A DNA stretch of 64,000 nt from Enterocloster clostridioformis. Its GTDB lineage: Bacteria; Bacillota; Clostridia; Lachnospirales; Lachnospiraceae. Location: positions 3,472,001-3,536,000 of the forward strand of contig NZ_JAIWZC010000001.1 of NCBI RefSeq assembly GCF_020297485.1, read 5' to 3'. Both the position numbers and the translations under genes were made by a program. Below are positions 16,842 to 25,236 of this stretch, piece by piece (positions within the stretch are counted from its first letter, which is position 1; the number at the start of each line of letters is the position of its first letter). A model generated the notes under the pieces. The model did no database searches, was not told where the DNA came from, and was given only the letters and a program-made list of their open reading frames with translations.

Positions 16842-18197
16842 TCAGAAGTTATAACAATCGTCAATACCCTTCATCAAATCCTCCGCTGCTTGGGCGGAAG
16901 TAATGTCGCCTGCGCTCAGCTTTCCAAATACCTTGTAATATACACCGTCAGGATTGGCCTTCAGGTCATTGTGCTCAAACATGGGGTCCAGAGGGAATTT
17001 GGAATGGGCCAGAACCTTTGCGTTGGCCTCCATTACCAGCTTATCACCGATTCCCTTTTCCTCCAGAATCTTTACACCCTCCGCGGAGCATGGAATGCCG
17101 CGCTCAGTACCGCAGATTTCAATTGCCTCATCATCATTTAATAAGTAGTTAATCAGCATGGCCGCTTCCTTTGGATGCGCTGAATTTGCGGATACTGCCA
17201 GCGCCATGGAAATCTTGGTAAAGCCGCCGTCGTAATCGCCGAACTTAAGGAAGTCTCCGATAACCAGCTCCTGGCCCGGCTTTGTGGTGCTCTCCGCGAT
17301 TGCCTTCTGTACCTTGGAAACCGCGGAATCCCACTCAAATACGCCTGCATATTTGCCGTCGATTACCTTTGCGTTCTTATCTAAGGAATCCGCCATATCG
17401 CCCTGAAGGATAGCGATGGTGGGAATCACATGGGCTTCCTCCAGCTTTGTCATAAAGTCCATGCCTGCCTGAATCTCCTCGGCCGTGTACTGAAGCTCCC
17501 CGTTCTCAACCCATGGCTTGCCGTATACGCTCTCCAGATAGTATACCAGGAAGATGGCCCTGTCATATTCCATCATGGCCAGAGGATAATAGTCTTCATT
17601 ATAAGCCTTAAACTTAGCGCCCGCCTCCAGGAGGGAAGCTTCATCTGTGGGAATCTCACATCCAACCTCATCAAAGGTGGTCTTATTCCAGTAGAACAGA
17701 CGTCCTGTCAGGGCCACCGGCACTGCCATCAGCTTGCCGTCTGCCTTGCACTGGTCCAGGCTGTCCTGGGAAAACTGGGTCAGGTCCAGGACATCGCTGT
17801 AGTCCTCCAGATTTGCAAAGTTGGTCCCGTTGCCGCTGTAGGATGTAATCCAGTTCCAGTTAATCTGCATAACATCAGCCGCATTTCCTCCCTGAATGGC
17901 AAGGGACTGCTTCTCTTCCCATCCGGTCCAGGCTCCGTATTCGCATTCCACCTTAATGTTAGGATACTTTGCCATGAATGCGTCCACTGCCTTCTCAGTT
18001 GCCTCATGTCTGGAGTCACCGCCCCACCAGCAGAACTTGATGGTCACGTCCTCAGATCCGCTCTCTGCTTCCTTGCTTTCTGCCTGTGCCGCCGTAGTGG
18101 TCCCGCTGCCGCTGCCGCCTTTGCAGGCTGTCAGTGATAATGCCATTACAGATGCCAGGGCCAGGGACACTGCTTTTTTCAGGTTCTTCTTCATCAT
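16842..18197 (-). CDS. ABC importer sugar-binding lipoprotein (family 1)
   Basis: The 451-residue protein has a lipoprotein signal peptide (basic start, hydrophobic core, lipobox LTAC with Cys about residue 25) and a Gly/Ser/Thr linker before the mature domain. The body matches family 1 solute-binding proteins for oligosaccharides (IKFCWWGGDSRHEATEKAVD; MQINWNWI; C-terminal DDEAIEICGTERGIPCS). It is anchored outside the membrane and delivers cargo to the two permeases downstream. It is first in the importer operon, behind a clear promoter and a palindromic operator. Confidence 0.94.
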   Translation of the reverse strand: MMKKNLKKAVSLALASVMALSLTACKGGSGSGTTTAAQAESKEAESGSEDVTIKFCWWGGDSRHEATEKAVDAFMAKYPNIKVECEYGAWTGWEEKQSLAIQGGNAADVMQINWNWITSYSGNGTNFANLEDYSDVLDLTQFSQDSLDQCKADGKLMAVPVALTGRLFYWNKTTFDEVGCEIPTDEASLLEAGAKFKAYNEDYYPLAMMEYDRAIFLVYYLESVYGKPWVENGELQYTAEEIQAGMDFMTKLEEAHVIPTIAILQGDMADSLDKNAKVIDGKYAGVFEWDSAVSKVQKAIAESTTKPGQELVIGDFLKFGDYDGGFTKISMALAVSANSAHPKEAAMLINYLLNDDEAIEICGTERGIPCSAEGVKILEEKGIGDKLVMEANAKVLAHSKFPLDPMFEHNDLKANPDGVYYKVFGKLSAGDITSAQAAEDLMKGIDDCYNF

Positions 18198-18235
18198 TTC
18201 TTTCCCTCTCTTTTCTTTGTCTTTGCTTAGATGTT

Positions 18236-18249
18236 TGCAAAGGTTTGCA
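18236..18249. promoter_or_regulatory. LacI-type operator in the importer leader
   Basis: TGCAAAGGTTTGCA has perfect TGCAAA/TTTGCA half-sites. It lies about 40 bases before the binding-protein gene and downstream of its promoter, a position suited to roadblock repression. The same half-site occurs at 18555-18568, and the cluster encodes a LacI-type protein. Confidence 0.6.
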
Positions 18250-18341
18250 TCATTGCTTTAAAAATTATGCATATCTGCCATTTGTAAGTAATTACATTTA
18301 GTTCATTTTAAGCAAACATGCATCGTTTTTTTTGTGATTCC

Positions 18342-18370
18342 ATAGTATCACTATTTATATCGTATGTCAA
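18342..18370 (-). promoter_or_regulatory. Promoter of the pectin importer operon
   Basis: Minus-strand TTGACA (18365-18370) and TACTAT (18342-18347) with a 17-base spacer, about 145 bases upstream of the binding-protein gene. Confidence 0.7.
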
Positions 18371-18554
18371 TTGTTTGATTCGTATAGTTTTTTTATATTT
18401 TTTTGTGTAATATATCCAATTCTTTTCCCGCTTTTTTTGTGTTAAGATAGATTCAAGAATAAAAAAATGGATTTAGAGGAATTCAAAGACATAATGCACT
18501 GTGATTTCCGGGTTTTTCCCGGATTAAATTGAGCTAAATCACTATTGTTTTTCC

Positions 18555-18568
18555 TGCAAACGTTTACA
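18555..18568. promoter_or_regulatory. LacI/CcpA-type operator before GH105
   Basis: TGCAAACGTTTACA fits the LacI-family pattern TGnAAnCGnTnnCA. It could bind the local LacI-type regulator or CcpA; the shared TGCAAA half-site with 18236-18249 favours the former. Confidence 0.6.
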
Positions 18569-18637
18569 CTTCCATTTTTTCAAAGACGCCTTACATCAGG
18601 CTCAGTGTACATATATGTATAAAGGAGAGTTAAGATT

Positions 18638-19768
18638 ATGAAAATACTGGACCGTTACATCGACCAGCTGATTGAGCAGAGCACCCCTGAGGCCCCCGTG
18701 TGGAACATTGAAAAAATCCGGGAGGGTTCAAAATCTACCTGGAACTATATTGACGGCTGCATGATTAAGGCCATTATCGAACTCTACCTTATAACCAGGA
18801 ACCGCCGGTATCTGAACTTCGCAGACGCCTTCACCGGCCGCTTTGTAAGGGAGGACGGCTCCATTGAATCCTATGATCCAAAGGAGTATAACCTGGATAA
18901 TGTAAACGCCGGCAAAACCCTGTTCGACCTTTACAAGCTGACCGGAAAAGAAAAATACAGGAGGGCCATGGATACTGTATACAGCCAGCTAGAGGAACAG
19001 CCCCGCACATCCACAGGAAACTTCTGGCATAAGAAAATCTATCCCAACCAGATATGGCTGGACGGGCTTTACATGGCCCAGCCCTTCTATATGCAGTACG
19101 AGGCAGAGTATAACGGCTGCAAAAACTGCGAGGATTCATACCAGCAGTTCCTCCAGGTATACGATCGGATGAGGGATCCACTCAACGGGCTGTATTACCA
19201 TGCCTACGATGATTCACGCCAGATGTTCTGGTGCGATAAGGTGACCGGACTGTCGGAGAACTTCTGGCTCAGGGCCATGGGCTGGTATGCCATGGCGCTC
19301 ATCGACACCATGGAAGTCATGCCGGAATCCATGACCTGCCAGAAGGCGCGGTTAAACGCCATCTATAAAGAACTGATTGACGCCATGCTTCCCTACCAGG
19401 ACCAGGCCACCGGCATGTGGTACCAGGTGGTAAACCGGGGAGGTATCGCCCCCAACTACCTGGAGGAATCCGGCTCCGCCATATTCGCCTATGTCATCAT
19501 GAAAAGCGTACGCCTCCATTACCTTCCCGACGACTATTTTAAATACGGCCAAAAGGCATTTGAGGGAATATGCAGCACATACCTCTCCGAGAAAGACGGC
19601 AGTCTCCAGCTGGGCGGCATCTGCCTGGTTGCCGGGCTGGGCAACACGGACATGCGGGAGGGCACCTTTGAATACTATATGAGGGAGCCTGTGGTTGAAA
19701 ATGAAGCCAAGGGAATCGCTCCCCTTATCCTGGCGTACATTGAGACCATGTTTCGGCGCCAGCCATAA
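18638..19768 (+). CDS. GH105 unsaturated (rhamno)galacturonyl hydrolase
   Basis: This 376-residue cytoplasmic enzyme belongs to GH88/GH105, (alpha/alpha)6-barrel hydrolases that remove the 4,5-unsaturated uronic acid left at the end of oligosaccharides by pectate or rhamnogalacturonan lyases. The catalytic aspartate lies in the WLDGLYMAQPF motif (Asp about residue 142, matching YteR/YesR-type enzymes), and GWYAMALIDTM and LEESGSAIFAY are further family segments. No signal peptide. AAGGAGAG precedes the ATG. It is divergent from the importer operon and shares a LacI-type site with it, which supports uptake and intracellular processing of lyase products. Confidence 0.93.
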   Translation: MKILDRYIDQLIEQSTPEAPVWNIEKIREGSKSTWNYIDGCMIKAIIELYLITRNRRYLNFADAFTGRFVREDGSIESYDPKEYNLDNVNAGKTLFDLYKLTGKEKYRRAMDTVYSQLEEQPRTSTGNFWHKKIYPNQIWLDGLYMAQPFYMQYEAEYNGCKNCEDSYQQFLQVYDRMRDPLNGLYYHAYDDSRQMFWCDKVTGLSENFWLRAMGWYAMALIDTMEVMPESMTCQKARLNAIYKELIDAMLPYQDQATGMWYQVVNRGGIAPNYLEESGSAIFAYVIMKSVRLHYLPDDYFKYGQKAFEGICSTYLSEKDGSLQLGGICLVAGLGNTDMREGTFEYYMREPVVENEAKGIAPLILAYIETMFRRQP

Positions 19769-19835
19769 GACAGCGGCATAAACAGTGACATATACAGCGG
19801 CATAAAACAGGCGGCAAAAGTGATTGAACCCATGA

Positions 19836-19873
19836 GCTGTTTTCAGTATAATGATACTGGAAACAGCCTTTTT
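19836..19873 (+). terminator. Terminator after GH105
   Basis: A 14-bp stem (GCTGTTTTCAGTAT pairing with ATACTGGAAACAGC, loop AATG) followed by CTTTTTG. Just before it, ACAGCGGCATAAA occurs twice at about 19771 and 19795, a short direct repeat of unknown meaning. Confidence 0.75.
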
Positions 19874-19911
19874 GCATATTTTTCACCCTCTGTTTCCGGA
19901 AAGGCGAGAAC

Positions 19912-20760
19912 ATGAATATAAAACATTTTAATATTATGGTTACTGAACAGGAATGCGGCCATGCAAGGGCATCCCTGAAGCCGGCGGACCTGACTGCTTA
20001 TCTGTTAGATCGCCTGCCTCACAAGCCGGAGCTTCTCCGCCCGGCCGTGGTCCTGTGCGCGGGAGGCGGTTACGGTTTTGTGTCTCCCAGGGAAGACCAG
20101 CCCGTGGCCATGGAATTTCTGGCAGCGGGATGCCAGGTCTTTTCCCTGCACTACAGCGTTGCCCCGGAAACATTTCCCGTGGCCCTTATGGAGCTGGCCA
20201 AATCCGTGGCTTTCGTGAAAAGCCATGCCCGGGAATGGAATATTGACACAGATCGGATTATTGTGTGCGGTTTCTCCGCGGGAGGCCATCTGGCCGCCTG
20301 CCTGGGCATGATGTGGAACCGCGAATTTCTCTATGGCCCCCTGAATGCGGCCCCTGAGGACATACAGCCAACGGGAATGATTCTGTGCTATCCGGTTATC
20401 ACATCCGGAGAATTCGGACATAAGCGCTCCTTTGAACAGCTTTTGGGAGACAGGGCCGGCGACCCCAGGCTCAGGGAACTGGTTTCCCTGGAACTTCAGG
20501 CAGGACCGCAGACGCCCAGGACCTTCCTGTGGCACACCTGGACCGACCAGTCCGTGCCTGTGGAAAATTCCCTGCTGCTGGCCCAGGCCCTGAAAAAGGC
20601 AGGCGTCAGCCTGGAAATACACATCTACCCCAGCGGACGCCACGGACTGTCCCTGGCTACGGACGAGGTCTCCGACAGCACGGGCGACTGCCTCGCGCCC
20701 CACTGTCAGGGCTGGATGGAACTGGCAAAAGAATGGATAAAAGAAAAGGACAGGGAATGA
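19912..20760 (+). CDS. Alpha/beta-hydrolase, probable carbohydrate esterase
   Basis: The 282-residue protein has a serine-hydrolase nucleophile elbow GFSAGG (Ser about residue 121), a candidate acid in TWTDQSVPVENS and the catalytic His in SGRHGLSL. An oxyanion segment (CAGGGYGF) replaces the usual HGGG. The size and motif order fit intracellular acetyl-esterase-like enzymes (BD-FAE/Aes type) that deacetylate imported oligosaccharides. No signal peptide, so it probably acts on acetylated pectin fragments after uptake; this is inferred from the neighbouring GH105 and GH28 genes. The DeoR-type gene starts one base after its stop. Confidence 0.8.
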   Translation: MNIKHFNIMVTEQECGHARASLKPADLTAYLLDRLPHKPELLRPAVVLCAGGGYGFVSPREDQPVAMEFLAAGCQVFSLHYSVAPETFPVALMELAKSVAFVKSHAREWNIDTDRIIVCGFSAGGHLAACLGMMWNREFLYGPLNAAPEDIQPTGMILCYPVITSGEFGHKRSFEQLLGDRAGDPRLRELVSLELQAGPQTPRTFLWHTWTDQSVPVENSLLLAQALKKAGVSLEIHIYPSGRHGLSLATDEVSDSTGDCLAPHCQGWMELAKEWIKEKDRE

Positions 20761-20761
20761 T

Positions 20762-21511
20762 ATGTTAAAAGAAGAACGGCAGGCATTAATCTTAAATAAG
20801 CTTCACTCCTCCGGCAAGGTAGTTGTCAGCAGGCTGGCCGTGGAGCTGAATGTATCCGAGGATACCATCCGCCGCGATTTGCTGGACCTGGACCAGAAAG
20901 GGCAGGTCAAGCGTGTGTTCGGCGGAGCCATTCCCATGGAGCGCCCGGTCATCAATTTCTTTGACCGGGAGACAACGGATGTGGAATTAAAGCAGCGCCT
21001 GGCGCTGAAGGCCCTGGACTTTCTGGAGAAGGACCAGCTGGTGGCCATTGACGGCAGCAGTACCAACCTGCAGTTTGCCAAGAACATTCCTAACGGCCTT
21101 AAGCTCACCGTGCTGACCAACAGCTATTCCATTGCCCACGCCTGTTCCATGAAGGACCAGGTGGATGTAATCGTCCTGGGAGGACGGCTGTTAAAGGAAT
21201 CCATGACCAATGTGGGGGAAACCGCCGCCAGCCAGGCAGCTCTCTACCACCCGGATCTGTGCTTTATGGGCGTATACGCCATCCATCCCGAATATGGCAT
21301 GACCATACCATACCCGGACGAGGTCAGCATAAAGAGACAGCTGATTCAGTCCTCCCGAAGGGTCATTGCCCTGGTGAATCCCATTAAGCTGAATACCGTA
21401 TCCAGATACCATGTGTGCGGCATCGAGGCTTTCACCACATTAATCACGGACAACGACGTGTCCGGCGAAATGGCTGTGGACTACCGGAACAAGGGACTGG
21501 ATTTTTTATAG
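20762..21511 (+). CDS. DeoR-family transcriptional regulator
   Basis: The 249-residue protein has an N-terminal DeoR HTH (ERQALILNKLHSSGKVVVSR; VSEDTIRRDLLDLDQKGQV with the GGA signature following) and a C-terminal sugar-phosphate-sensing domain (AIDGSSTNLQFA; VIVLGG). It begins one base after the esterase stop, so the two are one unit. Probably represses local genes until a sugar phosphate accumulates. A second regulator beside the LacI-type protein suggests two separate signals for the locus. Confidence 0.9.
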   Translation: MLKEERQALILNKLHSSGKVVVSRLAVELNVSEDTIRRDLLDLDQKGQVKRVFGGAIPMERPVINFFDRETTDVELKQRLALKALDFLEKDQLVAIDGSSTNLQFAKNIPNGLKLTVLTNSYSIAHACSMKDQVDVIVLGGRLLKESMTNVGETAASQAALYHPDLCFMGVYAIHPEYGMTIPYPDEVSIKRQLIQSSRRVIALVNPIKLNTVSRYHVCGIEAFTTLITDNDVSGEMAVDYRNKGLDFL

Positions 21512-21612
21512 TCAGGGCAGGTGCTCCATAAAACCTGTTGCGATTTTTTGCGTTACTTTTGCGGTATTTTATTTGTATTTCGGCGCTCCCCTGTGTGCGT
21601 TCTAACAAAAAT

Positions 21613-21630
21613 CGCATATTAACGCATATT
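21613..21630 (+). repeat. CGCATATT direct repeat upstream of the talC promoter
   Basis: Two CGCATATT copies spaced 10 bases apart (21613-21620 and 21623-21630), 16 bases upstream of the -35 box. This could be a regulator-binding site on one helix face; no partner is known. Confidence 0.4.
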
Positions 21631-21645
21631 TTTGCAACAATTTGC

Positions 21646-21673
21646 TTGACACAGCATGTATATGCGCTATAAT
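21646..21673 (+). promoter_or_regulatory. Promoter of talC
   Basis: Consensus TTGACA (21646-21651) and TATAAT (21668-21673) with a 16-base spacer; GGAGGG follows before the ATG at 21740. Confidence 0.85.
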
Positions 21674-21739
21674 ACACTTAGAGATAAAAAGGAAGCGGGC
21701 AGGCGAGCCTGTCCCGCACATTTTAGGAGGGTATTTGCT

Positions 21740-22393
21740 ATGAAATTTTTTGTGGACACAGCTAATGTTGAGGACATCAAAAAGGCCAATGATATGGGTA
21801 TCATCTGCGGCGTAACCACCAATCCATCCCTGATTGCAAAAGAGGGAAGGAACTTTGCCGAAGTCATCAAGGAAATCACCGACATCGTGGACGGACCTAT
21901 CAGCGGCGAGGTTAAGGCTACCACCGTTGACGCAGAGGGCATGATTAAGGAAGGCCGCGAGATTGCCGCCATTCATCCAAACATGGTAGTCAAGATTCCC
22001 ATGACAGTAGAAGGCTTAAAGGCTGTCAAGGCGCTTCACGCAGAAGGTATCAAGACCAACGTTACCCTGGTATTTACATCCGCACAGGCTCTCCTGGCCG
22101 CACGGGCAGGCGCGTCCTACGTATCCCCGTTCCTTGGACGTCTGGATGACATCTCCATGCCGGGTATCGACCTGATTTACGACATCACCGAGATTTTTCA
22201 GATGCACAACATTGAAACTGAAATCATTGCTGCCAGCGTCCGCAATCCGATTCACGTAATCGACTGCGCCAAGGCCGGAGCCGACATCGCGACTGTTCCT
22301 TACAAGGTACTGGAGCAGATGACAAAGCATCCTCTGACCGACCAGGGCATTGCCAAATTCCAGGCTGATTATAAGGCTGTGTTTGGTGAATAA
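21740..22393 (+). CDS. talC: Fructose-6-phosphate aldolase / small transaldolase (TalC/FSA family)
   Basis: The 217-residue enzyme of the short transaldolase family starts at [17 protein letters not shown], directly behind TTTTAGGAGGG; the open frame upstream to 21656 is leader. The Schiff-base lysine lies in MVVKIPMT (about residue 85), with [18 protein letters not shown] and [12 protein letters not shown] as further family motifs. It performs transaldolase or FSA-type C3 transfer between sugar phosphates in the cytoplasm. It has its own consensus promoter and terminator, so it is an independent, probably well expressed gene. Confidence 0.92.
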   Translation: MKFFVDTANVEDIKKANDMGIICGVTTNPSLIAKEGRNFAEVIKEITDIVDGPISGEVKATTVDAEGMIKEGREIAAIHPNMVVKIPMTVEGLKAVKALHAEGIKTNVTLVFTSAQALLAARAGASYVSPFLGRLDDISMPGIDLIYDITEIFQMHNIETEIIAASVRNPIHVIDCAKAGADIATVPYKVLEQMTKHPLTDQGIAKFQADYKAVFGE

Positions 22394-22414
22394 TCCATCT
22401 GAACCGGTATCGTT

Positions 22415-22452
22415 AAAAGGCTCCCGCTGTTCCTGCGCGGGAGCCTTTTTTA
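22415..22452 (+). terminator. Terminator after talC
   Basis: A strong stem AAAAGGCTCCCGC / GCGGGAGCCTTTTTT with T-run, about 25 bases after the talC stop. Confidence 0.92.
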
Positions 22453-22483
22453 TATCCGAACTTCTGTACCCATGAATCTGTAC

Positions 22484-23194
22484 CTATGAATCTTCTGAAT
22501 TTTCCTCCTCTGTAATCAGAACCGCCTCCCCCAAATCAAACACCTTGGAGAACGCATACTTATTCTTCTTGGATGTATCCATCAGCACATAGACCGCCTT
22601 GGAATGGTCTTTTACAATCACCTTTTTCCTGGCCTCTCTGTCATCATAGGTGTAGATGCCTCCGTCCGGGATATACCCGTTGGCGCCAATGAACGCCTTG
22701 TCAAAATACATGTCGGATATCATCTTTTCCGTCAGGGCGCCCAGAACGGATTCCAAATCATCCCTCACCTCTCCCCCCAGCAGGATACACTTCGCGTTCT
22801 TGACGGGCAGATTGTCCAGCAGTTCCGTGCTGCTGGAGACAATGGTGATTCGTTTTCCCTGGAGATATTTAAGCATCCCCACCGTGGTCGTGCCTGAATC
22901 CACGTAAACGCAGTCTCCGTCCTCCACCAGCGCGGCCGCCTTCCTGGCAATGATCTCCTTCTCCTCGCTGTGAATCAGTTTTTTCTTTACCACAGGTTCA
23001 TCGAAGTCCTCCGCCTTATACTTAACCGCGCCTCCGCGCATGACGATGACGCTGCCTTCCTGTTCCAGAGCAGCGACATCCCTGCGCACAGTGGACAGGG
23101 AAATGTTCAATTCCGCTGCCAGGTCTTTTATATAAGAGATATCCCTTTTTTTGATACTTTTCAGTATCTCTTCTTTTCTCAACTCAGGAACCAT
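22484..23194 (-). CDS. DeoR/GlpR-family regulator of the sugar operon
   Basis: This 236-residue protein has the DeoR HTH (RKEEILKSIKKRDISYIKDL; LSTVRRDVAALEQEG) and the C-terminal effector domain (VYVDSGTTTVGMLKYL; CILLGGEV). It is the last gene of the minus-strand operon that includes the isomerase, importer and kinase genes. Its start is supported by AAGGGG. It is likely to control the operon promoter, where a TTTGA-centred palindrome is present, and it senses a sugar phosphate by family analogy. Confidence 0.9.
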   Translation of the reverse strand: MVPELRKEEILKSIKKRDISYIKDLAAELNISLSTVRRDVAALEQEGSVIVMRGGAVKYKAEDFDEPVVKKKLIHSEEKEIIARKAAALVEDGDCVYVDSGTTTVGMLKYLQGKRITIVSSSTELLDNLPVKNAKCILLGGEVRDDLESVLGALTEKMISDMYFDKAFIGANGYIPDGGIYTYDDREARKKVIVKDHSKAVYVLMDTSKKNKYAFSKVFDLGEAVLITEEENSEDS

Positions 23195-23302
23195 ATGCTT
23201 ACCCCTTTGAACTATAATAACTTTATTATATCAAAGAGCCCATCCTTAGTTCAACCATGATTCTTGCATTTTCTGTCATATTTTTTCATTTTCCGTAAAA
23301 GT

Positions 23303-24238
23303 TCAGACATCGGGCAGGCGGCTTTCGTTCATCTCGCTTAAGCAGGGCATGGCCTCCTGTGCTCCTATTTTGGTCACGGTCACCGATGCTGCCCTGGCCG
23401 CAAAGCAGCATGCCTGGAGATCCGTCATGCCCTTGAATTTTCCATAGGCAAATGCCCCTATATAGGAATCTCCTGCCCCTGTGCTCTCCGTTACGCGCTC
23501 CACCTTTACAGGGTCAATGGGAACCGCTCCCTCTTCCCCCAGAAGCATACTGCCCTTGGAGCCCAGGGTGACTATAACAGTTCCGTCCGTCAGCTGTCTC
23601 AGCCTGTCCGCATGAGCCCTTACCATGTCTCCATCCGTCATATCAGCTCCCGCATAAAAGGATGCCTCCGTCTCATTGACAATCAGGCAGTCTACCATTT
23701 TAAGAACTTCCCTGTCCATTTCCTTGGCCGGGGCAGCGTTAAGTATGGTGTATACATGATACTGCTTTGCCTTTCGGATAATATGCTCCACCACACCTGT
23801 GGGTATCTCCAGCTGAAGAATGATAATCCTGCTGCTTCTGACCAGCTCGTCCAGCCCGTCGATCTCCCGGGACGTAATATCAAAATTGGCGCCTGTGATG
23901 ATGGAAGCATACACAGTCCCGTCCTCCAGGGCATGGACCACACCCACACCCGTGGGGCTGCCGCTCCTGCCTATGCAGGAACAGTCCACCCCATAGTCCT
24001 TCAGTTTATCCACCAGGGCATCGCCAAAGGCGTCCCTTCCCACCTTCCCCACCATAATGGTGTCGATTCCCAGCTTGGCGCACTGTACAGCTTGATTGGC
24101 CCCCTTTCCTCCGCCGGAATAGGTTATGCTGTCAGCGGTGTATGTTTCCCCCAGAAGAGGCATGCGCTTCTGCTTCATAATGATATCGTAGTTAAGGCTG
24201 CCGATGACACAAATGTAATCTCTCCCGCAATCTCTCAC
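23303..24238 (-). CDS. Ribokinase-family (PfkB) carbohydrate kinase
   Basis: The 311-residue protein has both PfkB signatures: GGKGANQAVQCAKLG near the N-terminus and TGAGDSYIGAFAYG near the C-terminus with the catalytic aspartate. It phosphorylates the sugar brought in by the Rbs-type importer encoded just upstream (about 20 bases). Start is GTG at 24238, behind GGGGG. Similarity is to ribokinase, but the presence of an isomerase gene at the head of the operon suggests another sugar or sugar alcohol, so I do not assign rbsK. Confidence 0.9.
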   Translation of the reverse strand: MRDCGRDYICVIGSLNYDIIMKQKRMPLLGETYTADSITYSGGGKGANQAVQCAKLGIDTIMVGKVGRDAFGDALVDKLKDYGVDCSCIGRSGSPTGVGVVHALEDGTVYASIITGANFDITSREIDGLDELVRSSRIIILQLEIPTGVVEHIIRKAKQYHVYTILNAAPAKEMDREVLKMVDCLIVNETEASFYAGADMTDGDMVRAHADRLRQLTDGTVIVTLGSKGSMLLGEEGAVPIDPVKVERVTESTGAGDSYIGAFAYGKFKGMTDLQACCFAARAASVTVTKIGAQEAMPCLSEMNESRLPDV

Positions 24239-24259
24239 TGTCCAAACCCCCTTATGCGG

Positions 24260-25234
24260 TTATTCCGCCTTTGCCTTCTTATTCAGTCTCATGGCTGCAA
24301 GCTTACCCTGGATTACGTCCACATATACCGCGAACACTATGATAAGACCCGTAGCAATATACTGCCAGAATGTATCCACGCCGCAGACCACCAGTCCTAC
24401 CTTCAGGGCCTGGAGAAGGATTGCTCCCAGGAATGTGCCTATGATGCTTCCTTTACCGCCTGCCAGGCTGGTGCCTCCAATGGCCGCAGCCGCAATGGCA
24501 TTGGTCTCATAGCTGGCTCCGGCCGCCGGCTCTCCGGTGCCCAGTTTCGCCAGCATGACCATTCCGGCAAACGCAACGCAGACACCGCAGATTGCATAAG
24601 ACATAATTTTGTTGAAATCCACATTGACGCCGGACAGGCGGGTGGCTTCCTCATTGCTGCCGATGGAATACAGATAGGTTCCAAACTTTGTGTGCTTCAG
24701 CAGGATATAGGCAATCACCGTCACAACCAGGAACAGAATCATGGATGAGGACAGGGTGCCGATTACATCGCCATCCATAATGTCCCTGAAATTCTGGGGA
24801 ATGTTAAGCACAGGCCAGCCCCCTGTTATAAGGTAGGCAACTCCCCTGTATACGGACATCATACCCAGGGTAGCCACAAAGGGCTGTAATTTCATCTTGG
24901 CCACAAGGATTCCGTTCACAAGCCCCAGACAAAAGCCGATGGCCGCGCCTGCAAGGACGGCTGCAAAAGGATTCAGTCCCATGACCAGGAAATTACCCAC
25001 GCTTACGATTACAATAGCCAGCGTGGAGCCAACTGTCAAGTCAATTCCGGCCGTAATGATGACCAGGGTCATGCCGATGGCCAGAAGACCGTTGATGACG
25101 GACTGGTCCAGGATATCAAGCAGGTTGGACGGCGAAAAATAAATGGGCTGTATGACGCCAAATACCACCATGATTACAGCCAGCGCAGCAACTACTTCTA
25201 ATTCCCTTGAAAACTTCTTTATCATACTCTTCAT
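24260..25234 (-). CDS. ABC sugar permease, RbsC type
   Basis: The 324-residue membrane protein has about eight to ten hydrophobic segments and the RbsC-family stretch GIDLTVGSTLAIV, followed by AAAAIGGTSLAGGKGSIIGT in the second half. It forms the homodimeric channel of a CUT2 (pentose/hexose) importer. The ATPase gene ends two bases before its start, and its ribosome site GGGAGG lies within the ATPase gene end. All three importer parts are present in this operon. Confidence 0.94.
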   Translation of the reverse strand: MKSMIKKFSRELEVVAALAVIMVVFGVIQPIYFSPSNLLDILDQSVINGLLAIGMTLVIITAGIDLTVGSTLAIVIVSVGNFLVMGLNPFAAVLAGAAIGFCLGLVNGILVAKMKLQPFVATLGMMSVYRGVAYLITGGWPVLNIPQNFRDIMDGDVIGTLSSSMILFLVVTVIAYILLKHTKFGTYLYSIGSNEEATRLSGVNVDFNKIMSYAICGVCVAFAGMVMLAKLGTGEPAAGASYETNAIAAAAIGGTSLAGGKGSIIGTFLGAILLQALKVGLVVCGVDTFWQYIATGLIIVFAVYVDVIQGKLAAMRLNKKAKAE

Positions 25235-25236
25235 AG

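Larger units (their letters stand above)
18198..18637. other. Divergent regulatory region, importer operon / GH105
   Basis: A 440-base AT-rich gap between divergent genes. It holds the importer promoter (18342-18370, minus strand) and two LacI-type palindromes (18236-18249 and 18555-18568). The GH105 ribosome site AAGGAGAG is at its right end. No credible ORF is present. A clear -35/-10 pair for GH105 was not found. Confidence 0.7.

Noticed and set aside
23612..24748. 378-codon plus-strand frame over the kinase and permease genes
   Set aside because: Antisense shadow of two well-supported genes.
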